A program made the translations under genes and the position numbers. 64,000 nt of DNA from Selenomonas ruminantium subsp. ruminantium ATCC 12561 (GTDB lineage Bacteria > Bacillota > Negativicutes > Selenomonadales > Selenomonadaceae): positions 36,326-100,325 of the forward strand of contig NZ_AUJE01000014.1 of the NCBI RefSeq assembly GCF_000424065.1, written 5' to 3'. Of the stretch, positions 37,631 to 46,260 are shown one piece after another (position 1 is the stretch's first letter; each line of letters starts with the position of its first letter). A model generated the notes under the pieces. That model saw nothing but the letters and a program-made list of their open reading frames with translations, did not search any database and was not told where the DNA came from.

Positions 37631-38405
37631 AGAAATCTTGCTGTCTACGGATAAAATCTGCAAGGAATTTACCAAAAGTGACGGCATGAAGTTTACCGCC
37701 TGCAAGGATGTGAGCCTGCAGCTCTACCGTGGTGAAACGCTGGGGCTGGTCGGTGAGTCCGGCTGCGGCAAGTCCACCTTTGTGCGCACGATTATGGGCC
37801 TGCATCCGGCCGACAGCGGCAAAATCTTTTTTAAGGGCGAGGATATCACGCGCCTTTCCGGTGAAAAACGCCGGGCAATGGCCAAGAATATCCAGATGAT
37901 TTTTCAGGACCCTTCTACGGCCTTTAATCCCAAGATGCGGATTCGCGATATCATCTGTGAGCCGCTGCGCAACTTTGCCAAGGTTTCCGATAAGGAAGCC
38001 GAGGCTAGAGCTGTGGCGCTTTTGGAGCAGGTGGAACTGGCGCCGGAAATCGCCCTGCGTTATCCGCATGAACTCTCTGGCGGCCAGCGACAACGCGTGG
38101 GCATTGCCCGGGCGCTTATCCTGGAACCGGAGGTCATCATCTGCGACGAGGCAACCAGTGCCCTGGACGTGTCCGTACAGGACAGCATCGCCAAGCTCCT
38201 GGCCAAGTTGCAGCGGGAAAAGGGCGTCAGCTATATCTTTATCTGCCATGACTTAGGCCTTGTAAGTCTCATCAGCCATCGGGTGGCGGTTATGCAAAAC
38301 GGTCAGATTGTTGAAGAACTGGCAGGGGATAAGATTGCGCAGGCACAGCACCCCTATACGAAAAAATTGCTCAGTTCGGTGTTTTCCGTGAAAAAAAGGG
38401 CCTAA
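37620..38405 (+). CDS. ABC importer ATPase, second subunit (NikE-like)
   Basis: Second nucleotide-binding subunit: Walker A GESGCGKST, MIFQDPSTAFNPKM, signature LSGGQRQRVGIARA, Walker B VIICDEATSALD, switch HDLG. ATG at 37620 is chosen because GGAG lies 9 nt upstream; the frame continues 15 nt to a TTG. It ends the five-gene riboswitch operon and is followed by a 20-bp AT-rich palindrome (38401-38420). Confidence 0.92.
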   Translation: MSDKEILLSTDKICKEFTKSDGMKFTACKDVSLQLYRGETLGLVGESGCGKSTFVRTIMGLHPADSGKIFFKGEDITRLSGEKRRAMAKNIQMIFQDPSTAFNPKMRIRDIICEPLRNFAKVSDKEAEARAVALLEQVELAPEIALRYPHELSGGQRQRVGIARALILEPEVIICDEATSALDVSVQDSIAKLLAKLQREKGVSYIFICHDLGLVSLISHRVAVMQNGQIVEELAGDKIAQAQHPYTKKLLSSVFSVKKRA

Positions 38406-38422
38406 AAAATATTTTTTAGGTA

Positions 38423-38451
38423 TTGAAGCCAGGATTTTTTTATGGTAAACT
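38423..38451 (+). promoter_or_regulatory. Candidate promoter for rplS
   Basis: TTGAAG at 38423-38428, 17-bp spacer, TAAACT at 38446-38451. The leader between here and the gene (about 70 nt) contains GGCATGAGCTTGCC, a small hairpin that might take part in ribosomal-protein autoregulation; that role is only a guess. Confidence 0.5.
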
Positions 38452-38524
38452 ACTTAGGTATGTGGACGGTCCTCTGAGTAGGCATGAGCTTGCCACGAAC
38501 GTCTGATTAAGGAGGAAAAAACAA

Positions 38525-38866
38525 ATGAACATCATCGAGACTCTGGAGAAAGAACAGCTCCGCAGCGACATTCCCGTATTTGCACCTGGCGACAAAGTTC
38601 GCGTACATGCAAAGATCGTCGAAGGCAACCGTGAGCGTATTCAGGTATTCGAAGGCCGCGTAATCGCTCGTCAGGGCGTTGGCGTTCGTGAGACTTTCAC
38701 CGTTCGTCGTGTATCCTACGGCATCGGCGTAGAACGTCTGTTCCCGGTTCATTCTCCGCGTATTGCCAAGATTGAAGTTGTTAGCCGCGGTGTTGTCCGT
38801 CGTGCAAAACTTTACTATCTGCGCAACCTTACGGGTAAAGCTGCTCGTATCAAAGAAAAACGCTAA
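38525..38866 (+). CDS. rplS: 50S ribosomal protein L19
   Basis: Large-subunit protein at the 30S-50S interface. The sequence [20 protein letters not shown] and [21 protein letters not shown] are diagnostic. Length of 113 residues is normal and AAGGAGG precedes the start. Its own promoter and terminator make it a separate unit, although it lies just upstream of lepB as in many Firmicutes. Confidence 0.98.
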   Translation: MNIIETLEKEQLRSDIPVFAPGDKVRVHAKIVEGNRERIQVFEGRVIARQGVGVRETFTVRRVSYGIGVERLFPVHSPRIAKIEVVSRGVVRRAKLYYLRNLTGKAARIKEKR

Positions 38867-38879
38867 TCTGCGTAACGGT

Positions 38880-38908
38880 AGGGACTGCTTCCGAGCAGTC
38901 CCTATTTT
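38880..38908 (+). terminator. Rho-independent terminator after rplS
   Basis: A 10-bp stem AGGGACTGCT / AGCAGTCCCT, TCCG loop and a T5 tail. Confidence 0.93.
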
Positions 38909-38950
38909 TGCGTAGGATAGCCAAAACACATTAAGAGGAGGACCCTTTTT

Positions 38951-39472
38951 ATGAGTTCATTAGGCGAAGAAGCAAAAGACTGGCTTGTCTCCATTGTCAT
39001 TGCGGTGGTGCTGGCCTTCTTTATTCGTGAATTTATCGTGGAGCTTTACATTGTAGATGGCCCGTCCATGCGGCCGACCTTGCAGTCGCAGGAACGGCTC
39101 GTGGTCAATAAGTTCATCTACAACTTCCGGGAACCCCAGAAAAATGATATTCTCGTATTCGAATATCCCCGCGACAGAAGCCGTGATTTCATCAAGCGCG
39201 TCATTGCAACCGGCGGTGATACGGTGGAGATTAAAGCTGGCAAGGTCTTTGTCAACGACCAGCTGCTCAATGAAGATTATATCTTGGAACCCACCCGCAG
39301 CGAATATCCCAAATCCACGGTGCCCAAGGGAACCGTCTTTGTGATGGGCGATAACCGCAACAATTCCGAGGACAGCCGTTTTGCCGACGTGGGCTTTGTG
39401 CCGTTTGATTTAATCAAAGGCAAGGCCATGTTGGTATTCTGGCCGGTAGGACAGTTCAAGACACTGCCGTAA
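38951..39472 (+). CDS. lepB: Signal peptidase I
   Basis: Membrane-bound protease removing Sec signal peptides. One N-terminal transmembrane helix (about residues 12-32), catalytic Ser in DGPSMRPTLQ (about residue 38), general-base Lys in FIKRVIATGGD, and GDNRNNSEDSR near the C-terminus. At 173 residues with one membrane anchor it is the compact Gram-positive form. AAGAGGAGG lies upstream. Confidence 0.96.
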   Translation: MSSLGEEAKDWLVSIVIAVVLAFFIREFIVELYIVDGPSMRPTLQSQERLVVNKFIYNFREPQKNDILVFEYPRDRSRDFIKRVIATGGDTVEIKAGKVFVNDQLLNEDYILEPTRSEYPKSTVPKGTVFVMGDNRNNSEDSRFADVGFVPFDLIKGKAMLVFWPVGQFKTLP

Positions 39473-39489
39473 CGAGGGAGGCATAGACG

Positions 39490-40248
39490 ATGAAGTTTAT
39501 TTCCTGGAATGTCAACGGCCTGCGGGCCTGCCTGAAAAAGGGATTTATGGAGTCATTCTGCAAGCTGGACGCCGATGTGTTCTGCCTGCAGGAAACGAAG
39601 ATGCAGCCGGACCAGGCCATCTTAGATTTGCCCGGCTACAAGCAGTATTGGAACAGCGCTGAAAAGAAGGGCTATTCCGGCACGGCGGTGTTCTCCCGCA
39701 TTGAGCCGTTAAACGTCACCTATGGTCTGGGCATTGAAGAACACGACCATGAAGGCCGGGTAATCACCTTGGAATTTCCGGAAATGTTTTTGGTGACGGT
39801 CTATACGCCCAATTCCAAGCGGGAACTGGAACGATTGGATTACCGCATGGAATGGGAAGACGCCTTCCGCGATTACCTGTGCCAATTGGATGCGCAGAAA
39901 CCTGTGGTAGTCTGCGGGGATTTGAATGTGGCCCACCAGGAGATTGACCTTAAAAATCCCAAGACCAATCACCATAATGCCGGTTTTACCGATGAAGAAC
40001 GCGGCAAGTTTACCGAGCTTTTAAACGCGGGCTTTATTGATACCTTCCGCACCTTGTATCCGGAGCGCACGGGTATCTACACCTGGTGGTCGTATCTTAG
40101 AAAAGCCCGGGACAACAACGCCGGATGGCGCATTGATTATTTTGTCACCTCCACGCGGTTGAAGGAAAAAATCAAGGACGCGACCATTCACAATGAAGTT
40201 TTTGGCAGTGACCACTGTCCTGTGGGATTGGAAATAGAAAATCCTTGA
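39490..40248 (+). CDS. xth: Exodeoxyribonuclease III (apurinic/apyrimidinic endonuclease)
   Basis: Base-excision repair nuclease of the ExoA/Xth family. The metallo-endonuclease motifs are [47 protein letters not shown] and the terminal GSDHCPVGL. Length of 252 residues is typical. Its stop codon lies within the -35 element of the typA promoter. Confidence 0.96.
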   Translation: MKFISWNVNGLRACLKKGFMESFCKLDADVFCLQETKMQPDQAILDLPGYKQYWNSAEKKGYSGTAVFSRIEPLNVTYGLGIEEHDHEGRVITLEFPEMFLVTVYTPNSKRELERLDYRMEWEDAFRDYLCQLDAQKPVVVCGDLNVAHQEIDLKNPKTNHHNAGFTDEERGKFTELLNAGFIDTFRTLYPERTGIYTWWSYLRKARDNNAGWRIDYFVTSTRLKEKIKDATIHNEVFGSDHCPVGLEIENP

Positions 40249-40273
40249 CATGGGAACGGCCATAGGATAAAAT
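40245..40273 (+). promoter_or_regulatory. Consensus sigma-70-type promoter for typA
   Basis: Perfect TTGACA at 40245-40250, a 17-bp spacer and TAAAAT at 40268-40273. It overlaps the end of xth and lies about 80 nt upstream of typA. Confidence 0.75.
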
Positions 40274-40355
40274 TTATACGTTATGTTGAGCTTTTGGGGG
40301 ATACAGTTATGTATCCTTCCTTGCTTTATAGAATTAGGAGGCAGATTACACTAAA

Positions 40356-42182
40356 ATGAGTATGACGACCAATGAAAATTTGAGAAACATCGCCATTATC
40401 GCCCACGTTGACCATGGTAAGACGACCCTGGTTGATGGCATGCTGAAGCAGAGCCATGTGTTCCGCTCCAACGAGCAGGTTGCAGAGCGCGTTATGGACT
40501 CCGGCGATATTGAGCGTGAGCGCGGCATCACGATTTTGTCCAAGAACACAGCTGTTATGTACAACGGCGTAAAAATCAACATCGTAGATACCCCGGGCCA
40601 TGCTGACTTCGGCGGCGAAGTGGAACGTGTTCTCAACATGGTTGACGGCGTTGTTCTGCTCGTTGATGCCTTTGAAGGCCCGATGCCTCAGACGAAATAC
40701 GTGCTGCGCAAGGCTCTCGAACAGAAGCTGAAGCCGATTGTGGTTATCAACAAGATTGATAAGCCGAATCAGCGTGTAGATGACGTTTATGATGAAGTTC
40801 TCGAACTCTTCATGGAACTCGACGCCGATGATGACCAGCTCGATTTCCCGGTAATCTATGCTACGGCTCGTGACGGTATTGCCAAGTACAGCATGGACGA
40901 TGACAACGACAACCTCGAACCGCTGATGGAAACCATCGTGAAGGAAATCCCGGCTCCGCATGGTGACCCGGACGCTCCGCTGCAGATGATGGTTACGACG
41001 CTCGAATCCGATTCCTTCGTAGGTCGCGTAGCTATCGGCCGCATCATCCGCGGTACGGCAAAGCCGAATCAGGCTGTAGCCATCATCAATGGCGACCAGG
41101 AAACGAAAGCCCGTATCGGCAAGGTATTCACTTACCAGGGCTTGCAGCGCGTAGAGAGCGAAGCTGCCGGCATGGGTGAAATCGTTGCCCTGACCGGTCT
41201 TGGTGATGTATCCATCGGTTACACCGTTGCGGATGCTGAAAATCCGGAAGCGCTGCCGACCATCAACATCGACGAGCCGACCCTGTCCATGACCTTCGGT
41301 GTCAACACGAGCCCGTTTGCCGGCCGTGAAGGTCAGTTCGTAACCTCCCGTCACCTGCGTGACCGTCTGTTCAAGGAAATTGAAACCAACGTGGCCATGA
41401 AGGTTGAGGAAACGGATTCTGCCGATGTATTCAAGGTTTCCGGCCGTGGTGAACTTCACCTGTCCATCCTGATTGAAACCATGCGCCGTGAAGGCTATGA
41501 ACTGCAGGTCGGCAAACCGGAAGTAGTTTACAAGACCATCAACGGCCAGCTTTGCGAACCGATTGAAAACCTGACGATTGAAGTACCGCAGGAATACATG
41601 GGCGCTGTTATGGAAGGCCTTGGCACCCGTAAGGCTGAACTCACGAACATGACGGAGACGGCCGGTTACATGCGCCTCGAATTCACCATTCCGGCCCGCG
41701 GCCTGATTGGTTTCCGTTCCGAACTCCTGACGAGCACGAAGGGTAACGGCATCATGAACCATGTGTTCCATGGCTATGCGCCGTACAAGGGCGATATCCC
41801 GGGCCGTACGCGCGGTTCCCTCGTTGCTTTCGAACAGGGCGAAACGACCGGTTATGGTATCTTCTCCCTGCAGGACCGTGGCGTAATGTTCATTGAGCCG
41901 GGCGAACAGGTTTATGAAGGTATGATTGTTGGTGAAAACTCCCGCGATAACGATATCGACATCAACCCCTGCAAGAAGAAGAACGTATCCAACATGCGTA
42001 CGTCTTCCTCGGACGAAGCAATTCGCCTGACGCCGCCGAGAATCCTCTCTCTGGAACAGGCTATCGAATACATCAACAACGATGAAATGGTTGAAGTTAC
42101 GCCGGAACACATCCGTCTGCGTAAGACCATTCTGGACCGTACGGTGCGTGGACGTAATGCGAAGAACGCACGTAAGGGCTAA
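40356..42182 (+). CDS. typA: Ribosome-associated translational GTPase TypA/BipA
   Basis: EF-G-like GTPase involved in ribosome assembly and stress or cold adaptation. Motifs: [14 protein letters not shown] (G1), RERGITI (G2), [11 protein letters not shown] (G3), NKIDKP (G4), with the domain order GTPase, domain II, domain III, domain V and the TypA-specific C-terminal domain. Length of 608 residues is standard. GGAGG precedes the start by about 13 nt. A 594-codon open frame on the opposite strand is a codon-bias shadow. Confidence 0.97.
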   Translation: MSMTTNENLRNIAIIAHVDHGKTTLVDGMLKQSHVFRSNEQVAERVMDSGDIERERGITILSKNTAVMYNGVKINIVDTPGHADFGGEVERVLNMVDGVVLLVDAFEGPMPQTKYVLRKALEQKLKPIVVINKIDKPNQRVDDVYDEVLELFMELDADDDQLDFPVIYATARDGIAKYSMDDDNDNLEPLMETIVKEIPAPHGDPDAPLQMMVTTLESDSFVGRVAIGRIIRGTAKPNQAVAIINGDQETKARIGKVFTYQGLQRVESEAAGMGEIVALTGLGDVSIGYTVADAENPEALPTINIDEPTLSMTFGVNTSPFAGREGQFVTSRHLRDRLFKEIETNVAMKVEETDSADVFKVSGRGELHLSILIETMRREGYELQVGKPEVVYKTINGQLCEPIENLTIEVPQEYMGAVMEGLGTRKAELTNMTETAGYMRLEFTIPARGLIGFRSELLTSTKGNGIMNHVFHGYAPYKGDIPGRTRGSLVAFEQGETTGYGIFSLQDRGVMFIEPGEQVYEGMIVGENSRDNDIDINPCKKKNVSNMRTSSSDEAIRLTPPRILSLEQAIEYINNDEMVEVTPEHIRLRKTILDRTVRGRNAKNARKG

Positions 42183-42210
42183 GATTTAGGTTAGGTTTAC
42201 ATCTATATGC

Positions 42211-42300
42211 TAAGACGCCCGGAGGGCAGATAATATTTTCCTACGCTTAGACAAGCTTGTCAAACGCTGCGGAAAAACATCATCTGCCCTCCGGGCTTAT
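42211..42300 (+). repeat. Palindromic repeat element, copy 1
   Basis: An element of about 90 bp forming a long hairpin: a perfect 15-bp outer stem (42217-42231 with 42282-42296), a TTTTCC/GGAAAA inner segment, and an apical GACAAG/CTTGTC stem. A second copy in the same orientation is at 43179-43272. The two bracket the ADP-ribosyltransferase-like module. The copy may also terminate the typA transcript, though the T tail is poor. Confidence 0.85.
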
Positions 42301-42367
42301 TGCGTAGCTGATTGTCACATGCGCGGAGTAAACAGCGTACATAAATAGTCTGTCTTTTTTATTTAAC

Positions 42368-42388
42368 TTATGTTACAATGTAACATAA
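42368..42388. promoter_or_regulatory. Palindromic operator candidate upstream of the ADP-ribosyltransferase-like gene
   Basis: A perfect inverted repeat with 9-bp arms TTATGTTAC and GTAACATAA and a 3-nt spacer ends directly at the Shine-Dalgarno AGGAGAGG. It includes TACAAT (42374-42379), a possible -10 element. Position and symmetry suit an autoregulated toxin-antitoxin operon, although no protein here has an obvious HTH. Confidence 0.6.
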
Positions 42389-42398
42389 GGAGAGGTAT

Positions 42399-42890
42399 AT
42401 GCTAAAGAAGTATTATCATGGAACAAACAAGACGGCCGCAAAAAATATATTAGAAAACGGCATTGATTTAAATGTTGGGCGGTCAAAAAATGATTTTGGA
42501 AAAGGATTCTACACGACTGAAGATTACAAACAGGCTGCGCGATGGGCTGGAGATACAGAAAGTTCTGCGGTTGTGGCGTTTTATTGCGATACAGATAATC
42601 TTAGTGGAGTTTCTTTTTCAGGATTTACGAGTGAGTGGAAAAATACAATCTATAGTAATAGAGTAGATGGTGCAGATATACATATCGATAAGGATTATGT
42701 AGAAGGGCCGCTTGCGGATGGTAAGGCTAGGCAGTTGGCTGCAAGGGTAAAACACGGGGAAATCTCTAAAAATGATTTCTTTCGCCAGATTAGTCAAGCT
42801 AATATCGGCAGCCAAATCGTATTTAAAAGTCAGAAGGCAATAAGCGAGCTAAAAAGAGGACATATAATAAATGGAAAGGAAGATGAATGA
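42399..42890 (+). CDS. DUF3990-like protein, ADP-ribosyltransferase fold (possible toxin)
   Basis: The N-terminus YYHGTNKTAAKNILENGI and the nearby FGKGFYTTEDYKQAARWA match DUF3990, a family placed among ADP-ribosyltransferase-like domains with an H-Y type NAD site. The His in HGT and Tyr in GFYTT are the expected NAD contacts; an acidic third residue is not certain. 163 residues, low GC relative to neighbours. Start from AGGAGAGG. It overlaps the next small gene by 4 bp, behind a palindromic operator candidate. The toxin role is inferred from fold and gene arrangement; it could have another function. Confidence 0.7.
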   Translation: MLKKYYHGTNKTAAKNILENGIDLNVGRSKNDFGKGFYTTEDYKQAARWAGDTESSAVVAFYCDTDNLSGVSFSGFTSEWKNTIYSNRVDGADIHIDKDYVEGPLADGKARQLAARVKHGEISKNDFFRQISQANIGSQIVFKSQKAISELKRGHIINGKEDE

Positions 42891-43150
42891 CGATGGAAAG
42901 GAGATCGGTTATTGAAAGGTATATTGGTAAAATGTCAGACAGAAATATGGCTTATCGGCTTACATTAATCGAGCTCGTGCGTCGTGGGTATAAAAGAGTC
43001 GAAGCTAGAAAAATGATTACCAAGTCGCATCTTGGCGATAGGATGTTCAATGATCCGGTAGTATTCTGGCATTATGACGAACAACGCTGGGCTGACTGGG
43101 TAATCCAAGATTATGATATGTTGCATGCAGGAGAAGCGATAACTGCGTGA
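42887..43150 (+). CDS. Small protein coupled to the ADP-ribosyltransferase-like gene (unrecognised)
   Basis: 87 residues, basic N-terminal half and an acidic, Trp-rich C-terminal half (FWHYDEQRWADWVIQDYDM). It begins at an ATG overlapping the upstream stop (ATGA), so translation is probably coupled; a second ATG at 42893 is possible. DUF3990 genes are often paired with a small gene of the DUF3791 type, but I could not make a convincing match here. The natural hypothesis is an antitoxin or accessory factor. Confidence 0.65.
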   Translation: MTMERRSVIERYIGKMSDRNMAYRLTLIELVRRGYKRVEARKMITKSHLGDRMFNDPVVFWHYDEQRWADWVIQDYDMLHAGEAITA

Positions 43151-43178
43151 ACTGCTATTTGGGGGGTACATCAATGAA

Positions 43179-43272
43179 TAAGACGCCCGGAGGGCAGATA
43201 ATATTTTTCCTATGCTTAGACAACAGGCTTGTCAAACGCTGCGGAAAAATATCATCTGTCCTCCGGGTTTTT
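43179..43272 (+). repeat. Palindromic repeat element, copy 2
   Basis: Nearly identical to copy 1. The outer stem is 43186-43199 with 43254-43267, where one C has become T but still pairs as G-T. The apical hairpin keeps GACAA/TTGTC while its loop has gained bases. Stem conservation with loop change suggests the fold matters. This copy runs directly into TTTTT and could terminate the two-gene module. Confidence 0.85.
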
Positions 43273-43392
43273 ACAGCGAAAAAATAGCAAAATAAAGTTG
43301 TATATGGGCGTAATGGTGAGAAAAACCTTGAAAATTTGCGGAAATGCAGGTATTATAGTATAGATATCGAAATAGACAGGGGGCAGGAATTG

Positions 43393-44244
43393 ATGAAGAA
43401 ATTTACGAAATGGCAAGGTTGTGGCAATGATTTTGTTTTGTTTGACTGCCTGCATGAAGATATAGAGGACTATGCCGAACTGGCCCGCAAGGTCTGTGAC
43501 CGTCATTATGGCGTGGGGGCAGATGGCATTTTGGTTGTGCTGCCTTCTGCTGAAGCGGATTTCCGTATGCGGATTTTTAATACCGACGGGAGCGAGGCGG
43601 AGATGTGCGGCAATGGCATTCGTTGCTTTGCCCGCTATCTCTATGACTTCGGTCTGACCAAGGAGACGCGCTTTACGGTGGAAACGGGCGCCGGGATTTT
43701 GGTGCCGGAGATTGTTCTGGATGGCGGTACGGTCAAGGGCATTAAGGTGGATATGGGTGAGCCGCATCTTTTGGGTGAGGAAATTCCCGTTATCGGCTTT
43801 GACGGTCAGCAGGTGGTTGCTCAGCCGATTATGGTTGAGGGCAGGACATATCAGTTCACTGCTGTGTCCATGGGCAATCCGCATTGCGTGATTTTCGTAG
43901 ACGATGCGGAAAACTTCCCGATTTATGAACTCGGAAGCAAGTTTGAGTCCCATGAACTTTTCCCGCGCAAGACGAATACAGAGTTTGTTGAGGTCAAAGA
44001 CCGTCAGCATGTGCGCATGCGTGTCTGGGAGCGTGGCGCGGCAGTTACGCTGGCCTGTGGTACCGGCTCCTGTGCAACGGTTGTGGCGGGTATCCTGAAT
44101 GATAAGCTGGACAGAGCCGGCGAAACGGAAGTGGAACTCGACGGTGGAAGGCTCCGGATTCATTGGGCGGATAACAACCATGTATTTATGACTGGCCCGG
44201 CTGAACTGGTGTTCAGTGGTGAGCTGGCCGATTTGGAGGCGTGA
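43393..44244 (+). CDS. dapF: Diaminopimelate epimerase
   Basis: Converts LL-DAP to meso-DAP for lysine and peptidoglycan synthesis, without cofactor. The two catalytic cysteines lie in EMCGNGIRCFARY and ACGTGSCATVV. Start at 43393 (MKKFTKWQGCGNDF) with GGCAGGA upstream; the longer frame to 43336 lacks family similarity. Length of 283 residues is normal. It is the first gene of a run through yicC to coaBC. Confidence 0.96.
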   Translation: MKKFTKWQGCGNDFVLFDCLHEDIEDYAELARKVCDRHYGVGADGILVVLPSAEADFRMRIFNTDGSEAEMCGNGIRCFARYLYDFGLTKETRFTVETGAGILVPEIVLDGGTVKGIKVDMGEPHLLGEEIPVIGFDGQQVVAQPIMVEGRTYQFTAVSMGNPHCVIFVDDAENFPIYELGSKFESHELFPRKTNTEFVEVKDRQHVRMRVWERGAAVTLACGTGSCATVVAGILNDKLDRAGETEVELDGGRLRIHWADNNHVFMTGPAELVFSGELADLEA

Positions 44245-44246
44245 TT

Positions 44247-45122
44247 ATGCTGAAGAGTATGACCGGTTTTGGTGCCGCTACTGTGGAAAATGATGATTAC
44301 AAAGTGACCGTGGAATTAAAGGCGGTTAATCAGCGTTTTTTGGAATTGAACTTCCATATGCCCCGGCAGTTTGGGCAGTGGGAGGAAAATCTGCGCCAGC
44401 TTATCCGGCAGGCAGCGGCTCGCGGCAAGGTGGATATCTTTGTCAATTACGTTGACAAACGGGAGTCCAAGAGCACCATTCGCGTGGATAAGGGGCTGGC
44501 ACTGGCCTATCAAACGGCGATGAATGAACTTAGTGATACCCTGCATCTGCCCCGTCCGGATAGTGCGGCGATGTTCGCGGGCTTTCCCGATGTCTTGCAG
44601 GTGGAGCAGAGTGCAGAGTTAGACGGCTTGCAGCCGGTGCTTGAAGATGCCCTGCAGCAGGCACTCAAGGCATTTGACGATATGCGTCAGCGGGAAGGCG
44701 CGCATATTGCCGAGGATTTTGAACAGCGTTTGGTGAAGCTGGAAGGTATGCGTCAGCAGTTAATCACGCTTGCTCCGGCTATCGTGGAAGAACGCCGTCA
44801 GCATTTGCAGGAAGTTCTGGCCGAGGCCCTTGCCGGGAAAGATTTTGACGAGACGCGCATCATTCAGGAAACGGCGCTCTTTGCTGACCGTGTAAACTAC
44901 ACCGAAGAAGTGGTGCGCTTAGAGAGTCATATCGCCCAATTCCGGCAGATTATGGCGGCTGGGGAGCCGTCCGGGCGTAAGCTGGATTTTCTGATTCAGG
45001 AATTTAACCGGGAAACAAACACTATCGGTTCCAAGGCCAACAGCAAAGACGCTGCGCAGTTGGTCGTGGACATGAAAAGCGAAATCGAAAAGATTCGCGA
45101 GCAGGTGCAAAATATCGAGTAA
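44247..45122 (+). CDS. YicC-family protein (YicC/DUF1732 endoribonuclease family)
   Basis: The N-terminus [16 protein letters not shown] and the C-terminal [20 protein letters not shown] are the two signatures of the YicC family, whose E. coli member is linked to small-RNA decay. ATG at 44247 has GGAGG 7 nt upstream; a GTG at 44241 overlaps the dapF stop. The yicC-remA-gmk-rpoZ-coaBC order is conserved in Firmicutes. Length of 292 residues is typical. Confidence 0.93.
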   Translation: MLKSMTGFGAATVENDDYKVTVELKAVNQRFLELNFHMPRQFGQWEENLRQLIRQAAARGKVDIFVNYVDKRESKSTIRVDKGLALAYQTAMNELSDTLHLPRPDSAAMFAGFPDVLQVEQSAELDGLQPVLEDALQQALKAFDDMRQREGAHIAEDFEQRLVKLEGMRQQLITLAPAIVEERRQHLQEVLAEALAGKDFDETRIIQETALFADRVNYTEEVVRLESHIAQFRQIMAAGEPSGRKLDFLIQEFNRETNTIGSKANSKDAAQLVVDMKSEIEKIREQVQNIE

Positions 45123-45135
45123 AGGGGAGATACTG

Positions 45136-45420
45136 ATGGATATCAAGCTCATCAATATCGGCTTTGGGAATATTGTATCGGCCAATCGTATTGTGGCCAT
45201 TGTCAGCCCTGAATCGGCGCCTATTAAGCGCATTATTCAGGAAGCCAGAGATGGGGAGCGGCTTATTGATGCGACGTATGGACGCAGAACAAGAGCAGTA
45301 ATCATCATGGACAGCGACCATGTCATTTTATCGGCAGTACAGCCGGAAACGGTGGCACACCGCGTTGAAGATGATGATGACGATGTAAAGACGGAAAAAG
45401 AGAAAGAGGACGAAGAATAA
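45136..45420 (+). CDS. remA: RemA-like DNA-binding regulator (DUF370)
   Basis: Small protein matching RemA/YlzA, which in Bacillus activates biofilm-matrix operons. Family features are [24 protein letters not shown] and the arginine-rich patch [18 protein letters not shown]. At 94 residues it is slightly long because of an acidic tail of Asp, Glu and Lys repeats. Its regulon in a Gram-negative Firmicute is unknown. It directly abuts gmk. Confidence 0.92.
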   Translation: MDIKLINIGFGNIVSANRIVAIVSPESAPIKRIIQEARDGERLIDATYGRRTRAVIIMDSDHVILSAVQPETVAHRVEDDDDDVKTEKEKEDEE

Positions 45421-46023
45421 ATGCGTAAAGGATTATTGATGGTCGTTTCCGGGCCGTCGGGAACGGGCAAGGGCACTGTATGCAGTGAACTTCTTGCGCA
45501 GGCTGAGGATTTGGCCTATTCGATTTCCGCCACGACCCGTCAGCCCCGCGCTGGTGAAGTAGACGGCAAGAACTACTACTTTATGGACAAGGCGGATTTT
45601 GAGCAGAAAATCGCGGAAGGCGGCTTTTTGGAATACGCCAATGTTTATGGCAACTACTATGGCACGCCACTGGGCAAGATTGAGGAACGCCTGGCCAAGG
45701 GCGAGGATATCCTGTTGGAAATCGATACGCAGGGTGCCTTGAATGTGATGAAAAAATGCCCGGACGGGTTGTTTATCTTCCTCGTGCCGCCTTCTTTGGC
45801 TGAACTGGAACGCCGTATCCGTGGCCGTGGTTCGGAGACGGAGGAATCCCTGCAGAAGCGCATGGGTTCTGCCTGCAAGGAAATTGAAGACGGCAGGAAG
45901 TACAGTTATGTGGTCGTCAATGATACCGTAAAACATGCCGTGCAGCGCATTATGGCGATTCGTGCCGCTGAGCACTGCCGTGTGGATAGAAATCAGGAAA
46001 TTTTTGAGGAGTTGGCAAAGTAA
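45421..46023 (+). CDS. gmk: Guanylate kinase
   Basis: Phosphorylates GMP to GDP. P-loop SGPSGTGKGT, GMP-binding region SATTRQPRAGEVDGKNYYF and EIDTQGALNV are present. Length of 200 residues is normal. It overlaps rpoZ by 1 bp and follows remA immediately. Confidence 0.97.
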   Translation: MRKGLLMVVSGPSGTGKGTVCSELLAQAEDLAYSISATTRQPRAGEVDGKNYYFMDKADFEQKIAEGGFLEYANVYGNYYGTPLGKIEERLAKGEDILLEIDTQGALNVMKKCPDGLFIFLVPPSLAELERRIRGRGSETEESLQKRMGSACKEIEDGRKYSYVVVNDTVKHAVQRIMAIRAAEHCRVDRNQEIFEELAK

Positions 46024-46259
46024 TGAAAGTAATGAGCAAACCGGAAATGAGCATGGTAAACCCGTCTACGGATAAACTGATGTCCCGTGTGGACAGCCGT
46101 TATGGCTTGGTGGTCTGCGCCTCCAAGCGTGCCCGTCAGCTGGTGGATGGCGAAGAACTCAAGGAAATCGAAATGAAATCCACCAAAGATGTAACCAATG
46201 CACTGGAAGAAATCGCGGAAGGCAAAATCGCCTACAAGATTTCCAAGGCTGACCTCTAA
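46023..46259 (+). CDS. rpoZ: RNA polymerase omega subunit
   Basis: 78-residue assembly subunit of RNA polymerase. STDKLMSRVDSRYGLVVCASKRARQL is the conserved N-terminal helix region, followed by KSTKDVTNALEEIAEGKI. It is at the expected position between gmk and coaBC. Confidence 0.94.
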   Translation: MKVMSKPEMSMVNPSTDKLMSRVDSRYGLVVCASKRARQLVDGEELKEIEMKSTKDVTNALEEIAEGKIAYKISKADL

Positions 46260-46260
46260 G

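Noticed and set aside
38401..38420. Perfect 20-bp AT-rich palindrome after the importer operon as a terminator
   Set aside because: CCTAAAAAAT/ATTTTTTAGG is weak and without a separate T tail. It may contribute to termination but is not convincing alone.
40326..42110. 594-codon minus-strand ORF opposite typA
   Set aside because: A codon-bias shadow of a highly expressed gene. It has no recognisable domain and no ribosome-binding site, whereas typA on the plus strand is unambiguous.
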